Shown in pieces: positions 9,339 through 20,895 of a stretch of 64,000 nt of DNA (positions are counted from its first letter, which is position 1; every line of letters starts with the position of its first letter). Source of the DNA: Metaphire vulgaris (lineage: Eukaryota > Annelida > Clitellata > Crassiclitellata > Megascolecidae); the NCBI GenBank assembly GCA_018105865.1, contig CM030836.1:4087491-4151490 (forward strand), written 5' to 3'. The position numbers were made by a program, and so were the translations under genes. Below the pieces are notes generated by a model that made no database searches, was not told the DNA's origin, and saw only the letters and a program-made list of their open reading frames with translations.

Positions 9339-11312
9339 TTGCAGTTCTGATGCAATTGATAATTATGAAACTAGCCAATGGAAAAGCTGCTGGACCAGAT
9401 CAAATTCCAATAGAACTAATAATATATGGAGGTGAACCTGCCATGGATATAATGCATAAAATCTGTGTGGAGATATGGAACACAGGAGTCTGGCCAGATG
9501 ATTGGACTAAATCGACTTTTGTACCACTCCTAAAAAAAGGAGATCCATTACAATGCAGCAATTACAGGACGCTCGCATTAGTCTCCCATGCTAGCAAAGT
9601 TCTTCTTAGAATCATCTTAGACAGAATCCAGAACAAATTAGAGAATGAAATCGCACCAGAGCAAGCTGGTTTCAGACCAAAAAGAGGAACTAGAGACCAA
9701 ATCACAAACCTAAGAATCCTACTTGAAAAAGCCAGTGAACGTAAACAAAAAAACAACAACAACAACAAAAGCTATTACGAGACAAACTTCACTGGCTCCG
9801 GATTCCGGAGCATATAGCCTTTAAACGTTGCTGGTTTACATTTAGGACGTTAAATGACCATTTCTGCCCCGAGTACTTAACGGCTCTGGTCTGTAAGCCC
9901 AAGTCGTCTGATCGGCGCTCGCAGCTTCGAACAAGCAGCCGTTCTCAATTGGTGGTTCCACCCCCGTCTACGACAGCAAAATTTGGGGATCAGTCTGTTT
10001 CGAGGGGCAACCCTTTGCTTTGGAACTCACTGCCGGCGGACGTGACTAGGGTGACATCTCCTGAACTGTTCACTAGGAACCTTAAAACATATTTATTTAA
10101 CATCTCCTATTAGGGACACTTGTACAGCGCTCTTGACTTTAGCCTTCGCTATGCGTATTGCGCTATATGAAATTGTCAGAATTAATAATAATAATAATAA
10201 TAAAACTTTCTATGTTTTATTGATTTCACCAAGGCCTTTGACATGGTGCAACATAAGAAACTCTGGCAGACAATGTTGGAAATGGGTTTCCCACCGCACC
10301 TTATTAATTTGGTTCAAAACCTGTATAAACAACAAAATGCAAATGTCAGGGTCGAATGCGGAATAACTGACTGGTTTCCCATAAAGAAAGGTGTTAAGAC
10401 AAGGATGTAACATCTCCCCATGTCTCTTTAACATCTTAGCTGAAGCATTAATGAGAAAAGCATTAGATGGATATAAAGGTGGATTCAAGATAGGAGGAAA
10501 ATTGATTAACAATCTTCACTATGCAGATGATATTGTCCTAGTATCAACATCAGTTAAAGACCTTCAAGAGCTAGTGAAAAGAATAGAACATACCAGAACC
10601 GAATACAATATGAGAATAAACGCAAGCAAAACAAAAGTAATGTCAAATATGGAGCATCAAATAACAATCTAGGCAAATGGACAGGTGCTTGAGCAAGTTT
10701 CTAACTTCACATACCTTGGAAGCCTGATCCAAGATGATGCAAGATGCAAAAATGACATCAAAACAAGATTGGCCACGGGAATAAATATAATGATCAAATT
10801 ACTAAAAGTTTGGAAGAACAAATCGGTCAGTAAACTTACAAAGCTAAGATTGATCAGGGCACTGCTTTGGCCTGTTGCCTCGTATGGCTGTGAGTCATGG
10901 ACACTAAATAAAGAAGATGAAAATCGAATTCGAGCATTTGAAAACAAATGCATGAGAAAAATGTTGAGGATCCGTTATACGGATTTCATATCCAACGAGA
11001 TACTATACAAAATGTCTGGAGTACATCAGGAATCCCTGAAACATATCAAATCAAGAAAAATGAGATATTTTGGACATGTTACCAGAAAAACAGAAGACTC
11101 AATTGAAAACTCAATGATAACGGGTTTAACGGAAGGAACCAGGAGACAAGGCAGACCCAGAACCAGCTGGATAGATAACATTACGACATGGACTAATATG
11201 AAAGGTGCTCCACTAATGGAAGCAGCTAAAATAAGGGAGCAGTGGAGAATTATTGTTCAGCGTTGCAGCCAACCTTCGCATAGTGAAGACGGCTTCATGA
11301 CATGACATGACA
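9339..11312 (+). mobile_element. RTE/Nimb-like LINE (reverse transcriptase half)
   Basis: RT motifs in order: KLANGKAAGPDQIPIELI (9369-), STFVPLLKKGDP, ALVSHASKVLLRIIL, EQAGFRPKRGTRDQ (9658-), then after a nested insertion FIDFTKAFDMVQ (10216-), NLHYADDIVLVS with the YADD site (10519-10530), FTYLGSLIQDDARC (10709-) and SYGCESWTL, MRKMLRIRY, GRPRTSWIDNIT (11152-). Two or three stops or frameshifts break it. The 3' end is (ATGAC)n at about 11296-11312. The 5' endonuclease domain is missing. Confidence 0.85.
9770..10201 (+). mobile_element. Nested L2-like 3' fragment
   Basis: Inserted between the SERKQK and FIDFTKAFD segments of the surrounding LINE. Its frames read LHWLRIPEHIAFKRCW, GNPLLWNSLPADVT and LKTYLFNIS, followed by the gcgctatatgaa motif and a (TAA)n tail ending at about 10201. 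It is the same family as 1-880. The insertion point is an (AAC)n stretch, so the target duplication cannot be defined. Confidence 0.75.
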
Positions 11313-11339
11313 GTTGCTTTAAATTGTGAAAAATTTTGA

Positions 11340-12115
11340 AACTTTTTAATTGACGAAAGCACTGACATATTAAATACTGCACAGTCAGCAGTTTTATAAG
11401 GTGTGCGGACTAATTCTACAATCCTTGAAAGGCAGGCATTCTGCTATTAGACATGTATCATCAGCATATTCTGCATCACCTATATTTCCTGGCTTTAGAG
11501 AAGTTCCCAACCCATTATTGTTTTCAATCCATCTCATGATGTAATCTAATATAATATTGAAGAGTATTGGAGAAAGGATACATCCTTGTCTAAATCCTGT
11601 TTCAATTTTGAACCACTATGTCTCTTCTCCTGTCAATTCTGATACATGCTTAAACTGTCTCATATAAATTTTCACTTAGCCTGATTATTTTGGCATGAAT
11701 GCCATGTTTCCCCAGAAGTTTCCATGCCCCTTCTTTTCAGATAGTCATGAGCTTGGGCAAAATCGATAAAGCACATGACCAAATAAACCTTCATTGAAAT
11801 CTAGTTTTCTCTCAACGGGTTGTCAATGGAGGTTTGGTCAGAGCATCATCTTCCCTTCCTGAATCCACACTGGTTTTCTCTGAGAGTTTCATCCACTGTA
11901 TCCTTTCTGTTTAACATGATTCTGGTGCAAACTTTTCTTGTACACTTATGAGACTAATTCCTCTGGAATTGTTGCATTCCTTTCTGTCTCCTTTCATGTG
12001 CAACGGTATTATAAATGCTTTTCTCCAGTCTAATGGCATAACTGGTGTTTTCATGGTATTCCATAATGCAGTTGTGACCCGATATAGCCATCTGATTCTG
12101 TGCAATCAGATGACA
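11340..12115 (-). mobile_element. RTE-like LINE fragment (antisense)
   Basis: The minus strand encodes a degraded RT: the frame at 11911-12105 gives WNTMKTPVMPLDWRKAFIIP and CNNSRGISLIS. Sequence toward 11340 continues as the fingers/palm with FDKAFDFAQAHD-like and FRQGCILSPIL-like readings broken by frameshifts. Confidence 0.7.
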
Positions 12116-12305
12116 TACTAAAGTATCATAAGTTATAATGAAACATTAAAATATAGTAAATTATGTATAACTTCAAAATAGTATTCTAAAACGAAAGCTT
12201 TCTGCAACATCAACTCTATTTGACCACGAAAACCCTTTTTTGCCATTTCTGCTTTACTCAAAATTTACAGCCTATTCATTGAATTAAATGCATTCTAAAA
12301 CAGAC

Positions 12306-12470
12306 CTCAGAATTTTCAACAGAATCCACAAAATCCTTTGCTGTCCATTTCCATATTTCCTTGTGCAAAAAATTCACCAGAGCTTGGTCATGAATCAGTG
12401 ACCAACTAGTTGGAATGCTATGCAACTGTTCCACAGCGGTGCCATCCATTGGCAGGATATTTATTCCCTT
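12306..12470 (-). CDS. Candidate internal host exon
   Basis: This is 165 bp (55 codons) of uninterrupted, non-repetitive, protein-like sequence: GINILPMDGTAVEQLHSIP, then SWSLIHDQALVNFLHKEIW and KWTAKDFVDSVENSE. It is bounded by a possible acceptor (gcaaag/AAGGG) and donor (GAG/GTCTGT). It is in phase with the candidate exon at 12818-12885 upstream on the same strand. I do not recognise the family. The SWSLxHDxALVxF pattern is reminiscent of conserved blocks in very large ubiquitin-ligase-type proteins, but that is only a hunch. The LINE fragments around it would lie in introns. Confidence 0.42.
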
Positions 12471-12817
12471 CTTTGCAAAAGGATTCAACATGTAAGTATA
12501 ATCAACAACAAGCTTCCAGCTAAATGAAACAAATATCCAAAAATGAATCCATTATCAAATAGGTGCAATCAATAAACTAGTGAATTAAATTAAACTTCAT
12601 AATTTTAGGGCCCATATCATAAAGTAATTGCAAGTATATATAATTACTTCATATGCCTAAATTCAGAATTAAATGAGAGGTGGGTGGCAGTCAATTGAAA
12701 GCACTTGAGCAGAGTATATTGAGTACAGTTAAAAAAGCAAGATGATGGTATAGATAAAAGACCCATCTTACTCCATCACTGCACCAGACAGGCAGTTGGG
12801 TGTCGCATCATTTACAC

Positions 12818-12885
12818 GAGTGTTTTGGTATATTCTGGAGATATATCCCTCCAAACAACCATATCAACTTTCATTTGAGTTGCAG
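12818..12885 (-). CDS. Candidate internal host exon (short)
   Basis: 68 bp with a good acceptor (ctacttcag) and a weaker donor (CTC/GTGTAAATG). It reads ATQMKVDMVVWRDISPEYTK. It enters in phase 1 and leaves in phase 0, which matches the phase of the next candidate exon at 12470. The small size makes chance possible. Confidence 0.35.
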
Positions 12886-12902
12886 CTGAAGTAGTTTGAT
12901 GC

Positions 12903-13415
12903 CAGACTCCTCATTCATCATCATCATCCAGTTCCATGGATGCTGTACACATAGGTGTCGACTTGACAATTTGTCTCCATCTTATTTGGTCCTGTGTTGC
13001 TCTGATTAGGATGTGTAGCTCTGTGCTTCCCAGGGATACTTTTACACCCCCTAACACCTCCCCAATTTGAGGTCGACACCCCCAAAATTTGGTAAAGTGA
13101 CAATGGTATGCATACAAAATGCATACTAATTAGCTCTGGACACCCCCTAATTTGAGGTCGACACCCCCCAAATTCACAATCCTATAAATATCCCTGGTGC
13201 TTCCTCATTCCACGAAGTCGGCTAACAACTCTCGTCTTGGTCGGCCTCTTCAATTTTCTCCGACCATGGTTCCCAGCATGATCTTCTTCACCAGTCTGTT
13301 GTCCTCCATCTTGTATATGTGACCGAAGAAGTTCATTTTTCTCCGTGCCAGTGTTTGCATTATGTTAATTTTGGCCTTGATTCTTTCTTGTATCTTTGTC
13401 ATTCGACAGGCAACC
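12903..13415 (-). mobile_element. LINE 3' end (antisense), split by a hAT MITE
   Basis: The plus strand starts with a (TCA)n tail, the 3' end of a minus-strand LINE. The minus frames give IRATQDQIRWRQIV, then beyond the MITE GRPRRELLADFV-like and KMNFFGHIYKMEDNRLVKKI (C-terminal LINE motifs). Confidence 0.75.
13031..13196. mobile_element. hAT-like MITE, 166 bp
   Basis: A perfect 8-bp duplication GTGCTTCC flanks it (13023-13030 and 13197-13204). Ends are CAGGGATA and TATCCCTG inverted. The interior has two copies of ATTTGAGGTCGACACCCCC. A second, interrupted copy of the family spans 55637-57045. Confidence 0.9.
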
Positions 13416-13540
13416 CAAGATTTAGCAAAGAGCATTTATATTCAATGCCACACTAATGGAAAACTCTTCAACATCAGTCGTCTGAAACCAAAGACAAAAG
13501 TCTTCATGGCACTTATTCATAAACTTCTTAGGTTACAGGT
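13416..13540 (+). mobile_element. RTE-like LINE scrap (sense)
   Basis: The frame reads YIQCHTNGKLFNISRLKPK, the conserved segment preceding the YADD box in RTE-like reverse transcriptases. The YADD box itself is missing. Confidence 0.6.
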
Positions 13541-13649
13541 TGAAAGAAAAGAATTTGCTTGCCCCTGTAACATCCTTTTGTGGGCACAGGACAAGATTGA
13601 AAAATTTGCCTCTTATTTCGAAGGGGGATCTAGTATTCTGTAGCAATAC

Positions 13650-14690
13650 ACTGTGAGCCAATAAAAAACATGCCACTATACATTTGTTCATAACTTTGAC
13701 AGAGAGCTCATCGGAAACCTGTACATAAATCAATCAGTGTATATCCATGTGGATGGAAAAGACTCTGAACCAGGAACTCTGGGAAGAGGAGTGAGACAGG
13801 GATGCCCTCTCTCACCGTTGCTGTTCAACATCTACACAGAAGAACTCATAAGAGAAGCATTTGAGAACATAGACGATGGAGTAGTGGTGGGTGGAAAAAG
13901 AATAAGGGACATAAGATTTGCTGATGACCAGGCAACCATGGATTGCAGAGGTTGATGGACTCTCTTAATGCAACATCAAAGGATTACGGAATGAAAATCA
14001 ATTTAAAGAAGATAAAGGCAATGAAAATCAGCAGACACGGTGGAGAAATGAAAATAATCATTGATGGAGTGGAAATAGAACAGGTAGAAAAATTCTGCTA
14101 TCTTGGAAGCCTGCTTGATGAAAACGCCAAGTGTCATAAAGAAATAAGGAGAAGAATTGCCATGGGGAAAGAAGCCTTTACTGAACAGAAGAGAACTACT
14201 GAGAAGGAATTTTAACCAAATCTGAAAAAAACGATTGGTCAAAACACTGATCTGGCCAGTGACACTCTATGGATCAGAAACTTGGGCGCTCAGAAAGGAA
14301 GACATAAAGAGATTAGAGGCATTGAAATGTGGATCTGGCGAAGAATGGAAAAAATTAGCTGGACGGAAAAAATAACAAACGAAGAAGTCTTGGAGAGGGT
14401 AGAAGAGAAGAGAAGCTTAATTAACACTATTCGTACAAGACAAAAGAAGTGGATAGGTCATGTTCTGAGAGAAGAATCAAACCTACTAAGAGAAGTACTA
14501 GAAGGAAAGATGAATGGGAAAGCACAGAAAGGGCGACCAAGAACATCGATGCTGGAGTGGATGTTCGACACTACGGGGAAAAACAAGTATTCAGCCCTGA
14601 AGATAAAAAGCTCAAGATAGAGAGGAGTGGCGACGCTGGAGTATGGAACCTGTCTTTGGACAGAGCACCTGAAGAAGAAGAAACTTTGAC
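13650..14690 (+). mobile_element. LINE reverse-transcriptase C-terminal half (sense)
   Basis: Motifs in order: RGVRQGCPLSPLLFNIYTEE (13777-), IRDIRFADDQATM with FADD in place of YADD, EKFCYLGSLLDENAKC (14087-), MWIWRRMEKISWTEK (14327-), WIGHVLREESNLLREVL and GRPRTSMLEWMF. There are at least three frame breaks. The same family as 34712-35868 and 39241-45015. Confidence 0.82.
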
Positions 14691-14923
14691 AAATGTTAAC
14701 CGATTTTCAAAATGTTTTAATTATTTCATTCAAAAATAAATTCAGCATGTGTATTATACATAGGCTTTTATATTATAACTCTTGAGACTCAGGATGCATA
14801 ATTGCGTATATTACGTGGCTGCATATTATATGCAATACAATACAGTATTCAATGCCTTACCTACGTAACATAATGAGTTACTGCTACAGCGCTACTTTAT
14901 TTCTATTTGTAAGTAACAAATAG
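14691..14923. other. No recognisable feature
   Basis: AT-rich, short frames only. Confidence 0.3.
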
Positions 14924-15037
14924 TTACTTATCAGCTGTTTCAGAATCAGAAACATTCGCTTTAATGAGATCGTTTTCAGAGAATAGAATCCATTCCAAAG
15001 CTGAATCAAATTTAACCAGAGCTCCACTGTCAAAAAG
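14924..15037 (-). CDS. Candidate host exon (terminal, or internal with late donor)
   Basis: After a credible acceptor (tatattgacag) the minus strand reads LFDSGALVKFDSALEWILF, then SENDLIKANVSDSETADK and a TAA stop at 14924-14926. An alternative donor, GATAA/GTAACT, would end the exon at 14928. Composition is protein-like and not repetitive. If internal, its phase does not fit directly to the 12885 exon, so another exon would be needed. Not recognised. Confidence 0.38.
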   Translation of the reverse strand, partial: LFDSGALVKFDSALEWILFSENDLIKANVSDSETADK

Positions 15038-15189
15038 CTGTCAATATATATACAATAAATTATTGGAAAGTAATAAAATATGAAGCATACAGTACTATTA
15101 ATACACAGTTATAATGAGTTTACACAGCATTATTAATGCACAGTTATAATAAATGAATAATTTTCAGTTTAGCGGTCCGTCGAATAGAC
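15038..15189. other. No recognisable feature
   Basis: AT-rich. Carries two short direct copies of TACAGTATTATTAATACACAGTTATAAT-like sequence around 15089-15150. Confidence 0.3.
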
Positions 15190-16800
15190 GCTGACTAGAG
15201 TCTGTGAGTTCGCAAGTGGCTTAGGAAGCCAAATTTTACAGTGCAGGTTTTGCCACATTCGTGGCATATAAGGCTAGCCTCAGCACTGTCGACCTGATTG
15301 ACCCAAGACTTGCAATCCTGATGCTTTCTTTCTGCAGTTTCCACCCGATTTGCCTCCATACTGGTAACACCAGAATAGATAATGCTGTGACACAGGCAGG
15401 AGACTGAAACTAAAGTTTCACAGGTGGTGATGTCAATAAAACATTGGCAGAGTGCAGAATTGAGCTTATCTTTGTAATGTTTGTATTGACCTCTTCATGA
15501 TTACTGGCCATTTACATGATCGCCATACAAAAGTATCTTCACGAGACAAGTGTCCTCCATGCTGTGCATGTGAAAGTCCATCTTAGAAAGCATCTTTGAA
15601 AAAGTTCCTTCTACACTTATGCAGTTGGCTTTCTTCAGTATTTCAGTGTAAGGGACCCTTGTCATATCAGTGAATCGAGAGAATCGATCGGATAGTGTGC
15701 ATGGAAAGCTTCAAGGGCTCTGACATGTCATCTGGATTCGCCACCATATATGAGAAAACTCATTACCACAACGTTATAGATGCTGATCTTTGTCTGCAGT
15801 TTGATACTTTCAACATTCCAGAGATATTGTCGCAGGTAGCCAAAACATGAAGCAGCCTTCTGTAGTTTGGATTCGATTTCATCAACCATTAGTAAGTTAT
15901 AACTTAATACAGAACCAAAGTGGTGAATTTTCTGACCTGTTTGATTTCATAATTGTTGATCAAAATTGTAATTTTGTGTGCTGGGCATCGCGGCGCTGGT
16001 TGGCAGAGAAGCACTGTTTTGGATAGATTGACCTTGAACCCGAAGTTATTTACTGCAGAAGCAATCTTACTAAATAGCTCCTAAAGGTTTACTTCACTGA
16101 TTTCGTTGCAAAGAAAGCACAATCATCTCCATATTGCAATTCCTGAATTAGCTCTTCTAGGGTTTTTGATTCTGCTCTCAGTCTGCCTAGGCTGAAATAT
16201 TTGCCATCACTGAGGAAACAAACATAGATACCACAGATAAACTCTGAGCTGCTCGTGGATTACAGTTGCATAGGAGAGTATGAACAAGAAGGACACGAGA
16301 ACGCAAACTTGCTTAAGTCCACCTGCAATCTCGAATTCGTCTGAAAGGGAGACAGTTGTTGAGATTTGTCCAGCCATTCCATCATGCATCTGCCCATTGA
16401 AATAAAGCCAGGTGGACATCCCAGTTTATGCAGTAAAGCCCAAGTGTGGGGTGATGGACAAATCAAATGCTTTCTTGAGCTCGAAGAAGACTGCATATAG
16501 AGGAAGTTTTAGTTCTTGGCATTTTTCTTGCAACTCTCAAGCACAGAAGAGCATGTCACATGTGCCACAGTTTGAGCGAAATCCGCATTGAGATTCTGAT
16601 AGAACTGCAATGTCAGCAATGTGTTCAGAGAGCCACCACGTGACACAATCTTGTAAGTATTTTCCCAGTGATTGACAGAAGGAAGATGCCTCTGCAGTTG
16701 TCACATGTATTGTAAGGTCTGGTCGGGCATTAATGCGAGCAGTGAGCTTGGATCTCAATAAACATGCTCCTATCATCACAAGACCACTTTCATCTCTCCT
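15190..16800 (-). mobile_element. RTE-like LINE (antisense, degraded)
   Basis: The minus strand gives RT motifs in order from 16800 downwards: SQCGFRSNCGTCDMLFCA (16540-16600), the FDLSITPHLGFTA-like region, LYFNGQMHDGMAGQ (16360-16410), GGLKQVCVLVSFLF in place of the usual KQGCVLAPxLF, then palm and thumb remnants down to about 15190. Many stops. Confidence 0.75.
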
Positions 16801-16805
16801 GCACA

Positions 16806-17300
16806 CGTATATAACCCGCATATGTGTATCACCCGCGGAAAATTACGAATTATATTCCAGCGTCCCAGCATAAGCCACACACGAATATAACCTGCAAGTG
16901 CTGGTCTTCAGGTATTTGGAGTGTCTATGCTAAGATGTACGGGGCGCTGACAGGGTGCTGAGAGCGCTGACAGGGCGCCGAGAGCGCGGACAGGGCGCCG
17001 AGAGCGCTGACTGGGCGTTGATGAGGTTTCAAGTTTCCAGTATAACCCACATATGAATATACCTCGACATTGTGACTAACGCGACTAGTCTAGAAACGTT
17101 TGCTACCAGACTAAAGACGCACTTGTTTAACATCTCATTTAAGTGCAATCTTTAAAGCGCTCTTGATCTTGGCCTGCAGTGACTATAGCGCTATATAAGT
17201 TGGCATATTAACTAACTAACTAACTAACCTCGCAAGGGGGGCTGCGGTTTGTAATTTCTTATATTACCTGCGGGTAATAATCGTGCAAATATGGTATACA
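16806..17300. mobile_element. Pogo-like non-autonomous element with GC minisatellite and nested LINE tail
   Basis: The left part has ACGTATATAACCCGCATATG and the right part (about 17255-17298) has the inverted, diverged ACCTGCGGGTAATAATCGTG. The interior array at 16937-17020 repeats an approximately 20-bp unit near GGGCGCCGAGAGCGCTGACA. 17075-17229 is an inserted L2-like 3' tail (LKTHLFNIS, gcgctatataa, (TAAC)n). Boundaries are approximate. Confidence 0.45.
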
Positions 17301-17503
17301 TGCTGACCATGGCCCATGCAGAAGAAATAGAAAGAAAATATTCAGGGCTTTTTTTGTGCCGGAGCGAGGCGGAGCGGCGCTCCAGAAAATCCGGACGGCG
17401 TTCCGGAAAATCCGAAGACTGTTTTTTGCAAAATTAAATTATTAAATAAAAAAACTGTACATTGTTGTATTGTATTGATTATAATCATTATATATATAAT
17501 ATG

Positions 17504-17793
17504 GGGCAGGAAGATGGCAGAGTGGTAACAACGTTGGATGATGGAGCAGAAGGTTGTGGGTTCAACTCCCGCGGGAGCCCTACGGTCAACTCAGCCTTCT
17601 TTCGCCAGATGGCGATGGCAAATGAGTAGCGGATTAATCCGCAAAGTAAACAGGCACGTTGCATGAGAACACTGGCCCCGTATCATGTAACCTTGCACCA
17701 GTCGCCTGGCTGAGGGCCTAGAAACGGAGATCAGCGCCGCTCCTATGAGCCTTGAGGCTAGCCTCTAGTGCTTGGGAATAACTTTAACTTACT
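17504..17793 (+). mobile_element. tRNA-derived SINE with 13-bp target duplication
   Basis: Flanked by TATATATAATATG at 17491-17503 and 17794-17806. The head has pol III promoter boxes: A box TGGCAGAGTGGTAACAACG (17515-17533) and B box GGTTCAACTCC (17559-17569). The body is unrelated to tRNA and includes CCTAGAAACGGAGATCAGCG near 17719-17738. That block recurs in the 5S-derived SINE at 30077. The tail is (ACTTA)-like. Confidence 0.88.
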
Positions 17794-17809
17794 TATATAT
17801 AATATGTGA

Positions 17810-17950
17810 ATGGAAGGGAAAGAAGAAGACTTGGCAAAGAGCTAAAATGCAAAAACAACGGAAGTAGCAGATTAATAGAACTTTCTAAGAATCACAGACT
17901 AATAATAACAAATACTTAAATACTATAAGAGGAGGAGATATGCATGGTAT
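17810..17950 (+). mobile_element. LINE endonuclease scrap (sense)
   Basis: The frame includes GSRLIELSKNHRLIITNT, the conserved 'L..F...N.L.I.NT' block of LINE AP-endonuclease domains. Confidence 0.55.
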
Positions 17951-17954
17951 TGAA

Positions 17955-20895
17955 AAAGAAAATGAAAGAATTTGCTGTATAAATCACTTTCAATCACCCC
18001 TCCAACATATCTGAATGACTTGACTTGCTCCAATTATGTCCATTCACTTTTATGTTCATGGGTTTTGAATTTCCTTTTGTTATTTCCATCACCTATTTTT
18101 CTTTTATTTATAATCCAAATTTTTTGTTCATATTACTTACAGCATTGTCACCTCCTGCAGATCTTGAATTCTTTCTGTGCTTTCTTCTAGTGCAATTTTA
18201 AAGATGCACTCCAGTACAATTATGAACAGTGCTGGTGATAGGACACAATGTTGGTGATAAGACACAACTTGTTCTGTAGCAATTTTAGTTTTTATCCATT
18301 CTGTTACTTCAAAATCAATTTTCACTGTGCTCGCTGCTTTTTTCATGTGTCATTTTATTAGTCCTATAATTTTTCTCATGGCTTGACAGAGACCCTCATG
18401 CCAAACTGTCAAAATCCTGAAGCCTCTTTACAGTCTATGAAATTCGTGTATAGTTTTCTGTTTGCCTCCATATACTGTAGAGAAATCACAAATAAGCTAA
18501 TAAAAATATTAATAATATAATTCAATTAAATCTTAGGCCCAGTAATAATAATCAACAGTCAGATAATTGCCAAAAAGGTATAGAGAGTGAGTGATAAGGT
18601 CATACGGTAGGTGGCGCCAGTCGACAGTGAGATATTAGAAAGGAACAGCTTAGGTTTTAGACATCACCGTTTTAGTGGCCACCGAGTTCTATAAAAGGAG
18701 GACCGAATAAATGCTCAGGGCTGATAGCTGAGGGCAGCGTGTGTTCGGGAAGGGGAGAGAAAGTAAGTTTACCTTTGTAGATACCGGTACCAGGCAGTAC
18801 CGACGGAGAAGAAAGAGGATACCAGTACCAAGAGGTGCCGACAACGAAGAGAAGAAGCGGTACCAGGTGGTACCATCGGAAGATAAGTAGAAGTACAGGC
18901 GGTACCAGCCGCTGAGATTTAGTGAGTGGTACCAAGTGGTACCAAGTGAAGAGCTCAGGCAAGGCGGTACCAATGGTGGTACAAGCAGTGATAATAGAGT
19001 GGTACCAGCAGAGAGAGCAGTACCGAGGCAGGTTGAGAAGCAGGATAGCGGTATCGATAGTGCAGTGGTACCAAGGGTACCGAGTGATACCAGCTAGGAA
19101 CAGAAGTGATACCAGAGGCTCAGCTGAGGAAAGGAAGCGGTACCAGCGGCTAGGAAGGATTGGTATCAAGGTACCAGGAGAGAGAAAGGCTTGGTGTCGA
19201 GTGATAGGATGCGGTACCAAGAGAGAATAGTGATTGGTACCGAGTGATAGGTCGGTACCAAGAGCTGTGCTACCAGAGATTAAGTGGTACCAAGTAGTAC
19301 CGGACTATAGAAGGTCGGTACCAGAAGGCAAAGAGAGAGAGGTACCAGAGAGATATATAAGAAGAGCCGCAAGAGGCAAAGTACCAGAGAATATAGATAG
19401 AGATAGGAAGGCCTGAAGTGCATAGAAAATCCTAAGCCAAAAAGCCTAGATCGGACTACCACGAGCCTAAATCAATTAGATAGATAATAAAAACCCTGTG
19501 TGCGGGCCAGGCTGGCCATCTGATAAGAGCAAGAGAGAGCTAGTAACGAACGTCTGAGCCCGGTTTCGCCACAACACTTCTCTGTCAGCTGCCTTATTGT
19601 GAATAGTTGATCCATTACTTCCAGTTCGAAAACCAGCTTGCTCTTCTCCTATCACTTGTTCTACAAGTTTCCTTAATCTTTCTTGGATCAGTTAAGTATA
19701 AACTTTTCCAACAATACTAAGTAGTGTTATACCTCTAAAATTATTACAATATGTCTTGTCTCCTTTTTGTTTGCAAACTGGTATTAATATCCCTTTACAC
19801 CAATCCTCAGGTTTTGCCTCTGTATTATATAGTTTTTTTGATAATTTATGTAGTTCCATTTGTACTGTATGACAGCCTCCTTTCAGCATTTCTGTTGTTA
19901 TTTCATACATTCCTGGAGCTTTGTGTGCTTTCAGTTCTTTTATTGATTCGTCTATTTCCTCTTTTGTGGAGTTTTCTGTGGTATTTACATCATTCATGCT
20001 TGGGATACATTTCAAAATTTCTTTTTCTATTATATTCCCATCATAAAGTTCTTCAAAATGTTCTTTCCATCTATTTTTATGTCTTCTTTATTTATTAGTT
20101 GTTTTTTCCAGATTTGTCTTTCACTGGCAATTTTTGCTTCATATTCTCCAAAGAGGTTTAATTTCTTTGTAGGCATCCCTTGTTCTGTTATGCGCATGCA
20201 TTTCATTGCATTTATTTTGGATCCAGATTTCTTTGTCCCTCTTAATTTTCCTTTTGATTTCTATTGTTAGCCAGTTTGTCTGATGCTTGTCAACATTTTC
20301 TTGTCTTTGTTTTCTTCTTATTTCATATAATGTCTTTACTTCTTGACTTATCCATTCCTGCTGTTGTTTTTGTTGTTTCTCCCAAACACCTCCTCTGCTG
20401 CCTCTGTTACTGCCATCTTAACTGTATTCCAACTATCTTCAACTCCAGTGTCATTAGGTACATCTTTAATTTTTAGTACTATTTGGTCTTGATATCTTTT
20501 CCTTATTTCCTCATCTTTTAATTTGTCAACATCAAAGCCATACCCATGTTCCTGTTTTCTGTATTTATTCAACATCATTTTCATTTTACACATTATAAGT
20601 TTGTGATCTGATCCAACACTTGCTGAACATGTTCTTATATCTTGTATGTTCAACATCCATTTCTTATTTATAATGACATAGTCAATCGTGTTTTTGTCTT
20701 TCCACCTGGTGACTGCCAAGACCATTCCTAAATATTATCTTTTTTCTGAAAGTAGGTATTCATTATTGCAAGCTTGTGTAGGGTGCAAAAAGTTAATAGT
20801 CATTCCCCTCTTTCATTTTCTTTTCCTATACCATGATTTCCTATTGCCCTTTCCATGTGCTATTTTTTCCAACTTTTACATTTCAATCTCCTATT
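17955..20895 (-). mobile_element. LINE (antisense) with endonuclease and RT, split by an LTR
   Basis: On the minus strand from 20725 the endonuclease C-terminus reads WKDKNTIDYVIINKKWMLNI and SVGSDHKLIMCK. RT follows: KELKAHKAPGMYEITTEMLK (19900-19960), WCKGILIPVCKQKGDK, FRGITLLSIVGKVYT, GEEQAGFRTGSNGSTIH (19590-19660). After the LTR come ANRKLYTNFID (18420-18470) and further palm and thumb remnants to about 17955. Removing the LTR joins LTEKY and MEANRKLY in agreement with the family. Confidence 0.82.
18476..19576 (+). mobile_element. Probable solo LTR, about 1.1 kb, rich in GGTACC
   Basis: It begins TGTAGAG and ends CACAACA (TG...CA). It sits precisely inside the antisense LINE between cctccatatac and cttctctgtcag, which are contiguous in the intact LINE. 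A TATA box (tataaaag, about 18691) is followed by AATAAA (18706). The segment 18780-19335 contains more than fifteen GGTACC or GTACCA copies at irregular spacing. No clean target duplication, so an LTR identity is inferred from ends and promoter-like signals. Confidence 0.6.

Noticed and set aside
17504..17580. tRNA gene (also at 54250)
   Set aside because: A and B boxes are present but no acceptor stem or cloverleaf could be paired; both are SINE heads.
18672..19220. 182-codon minus-strand frame with many WYH/VPL units
   Set aside because: It only translates the GGTACC-rich repeat of the probable LTR; no domain, and a repeat-driven frame.
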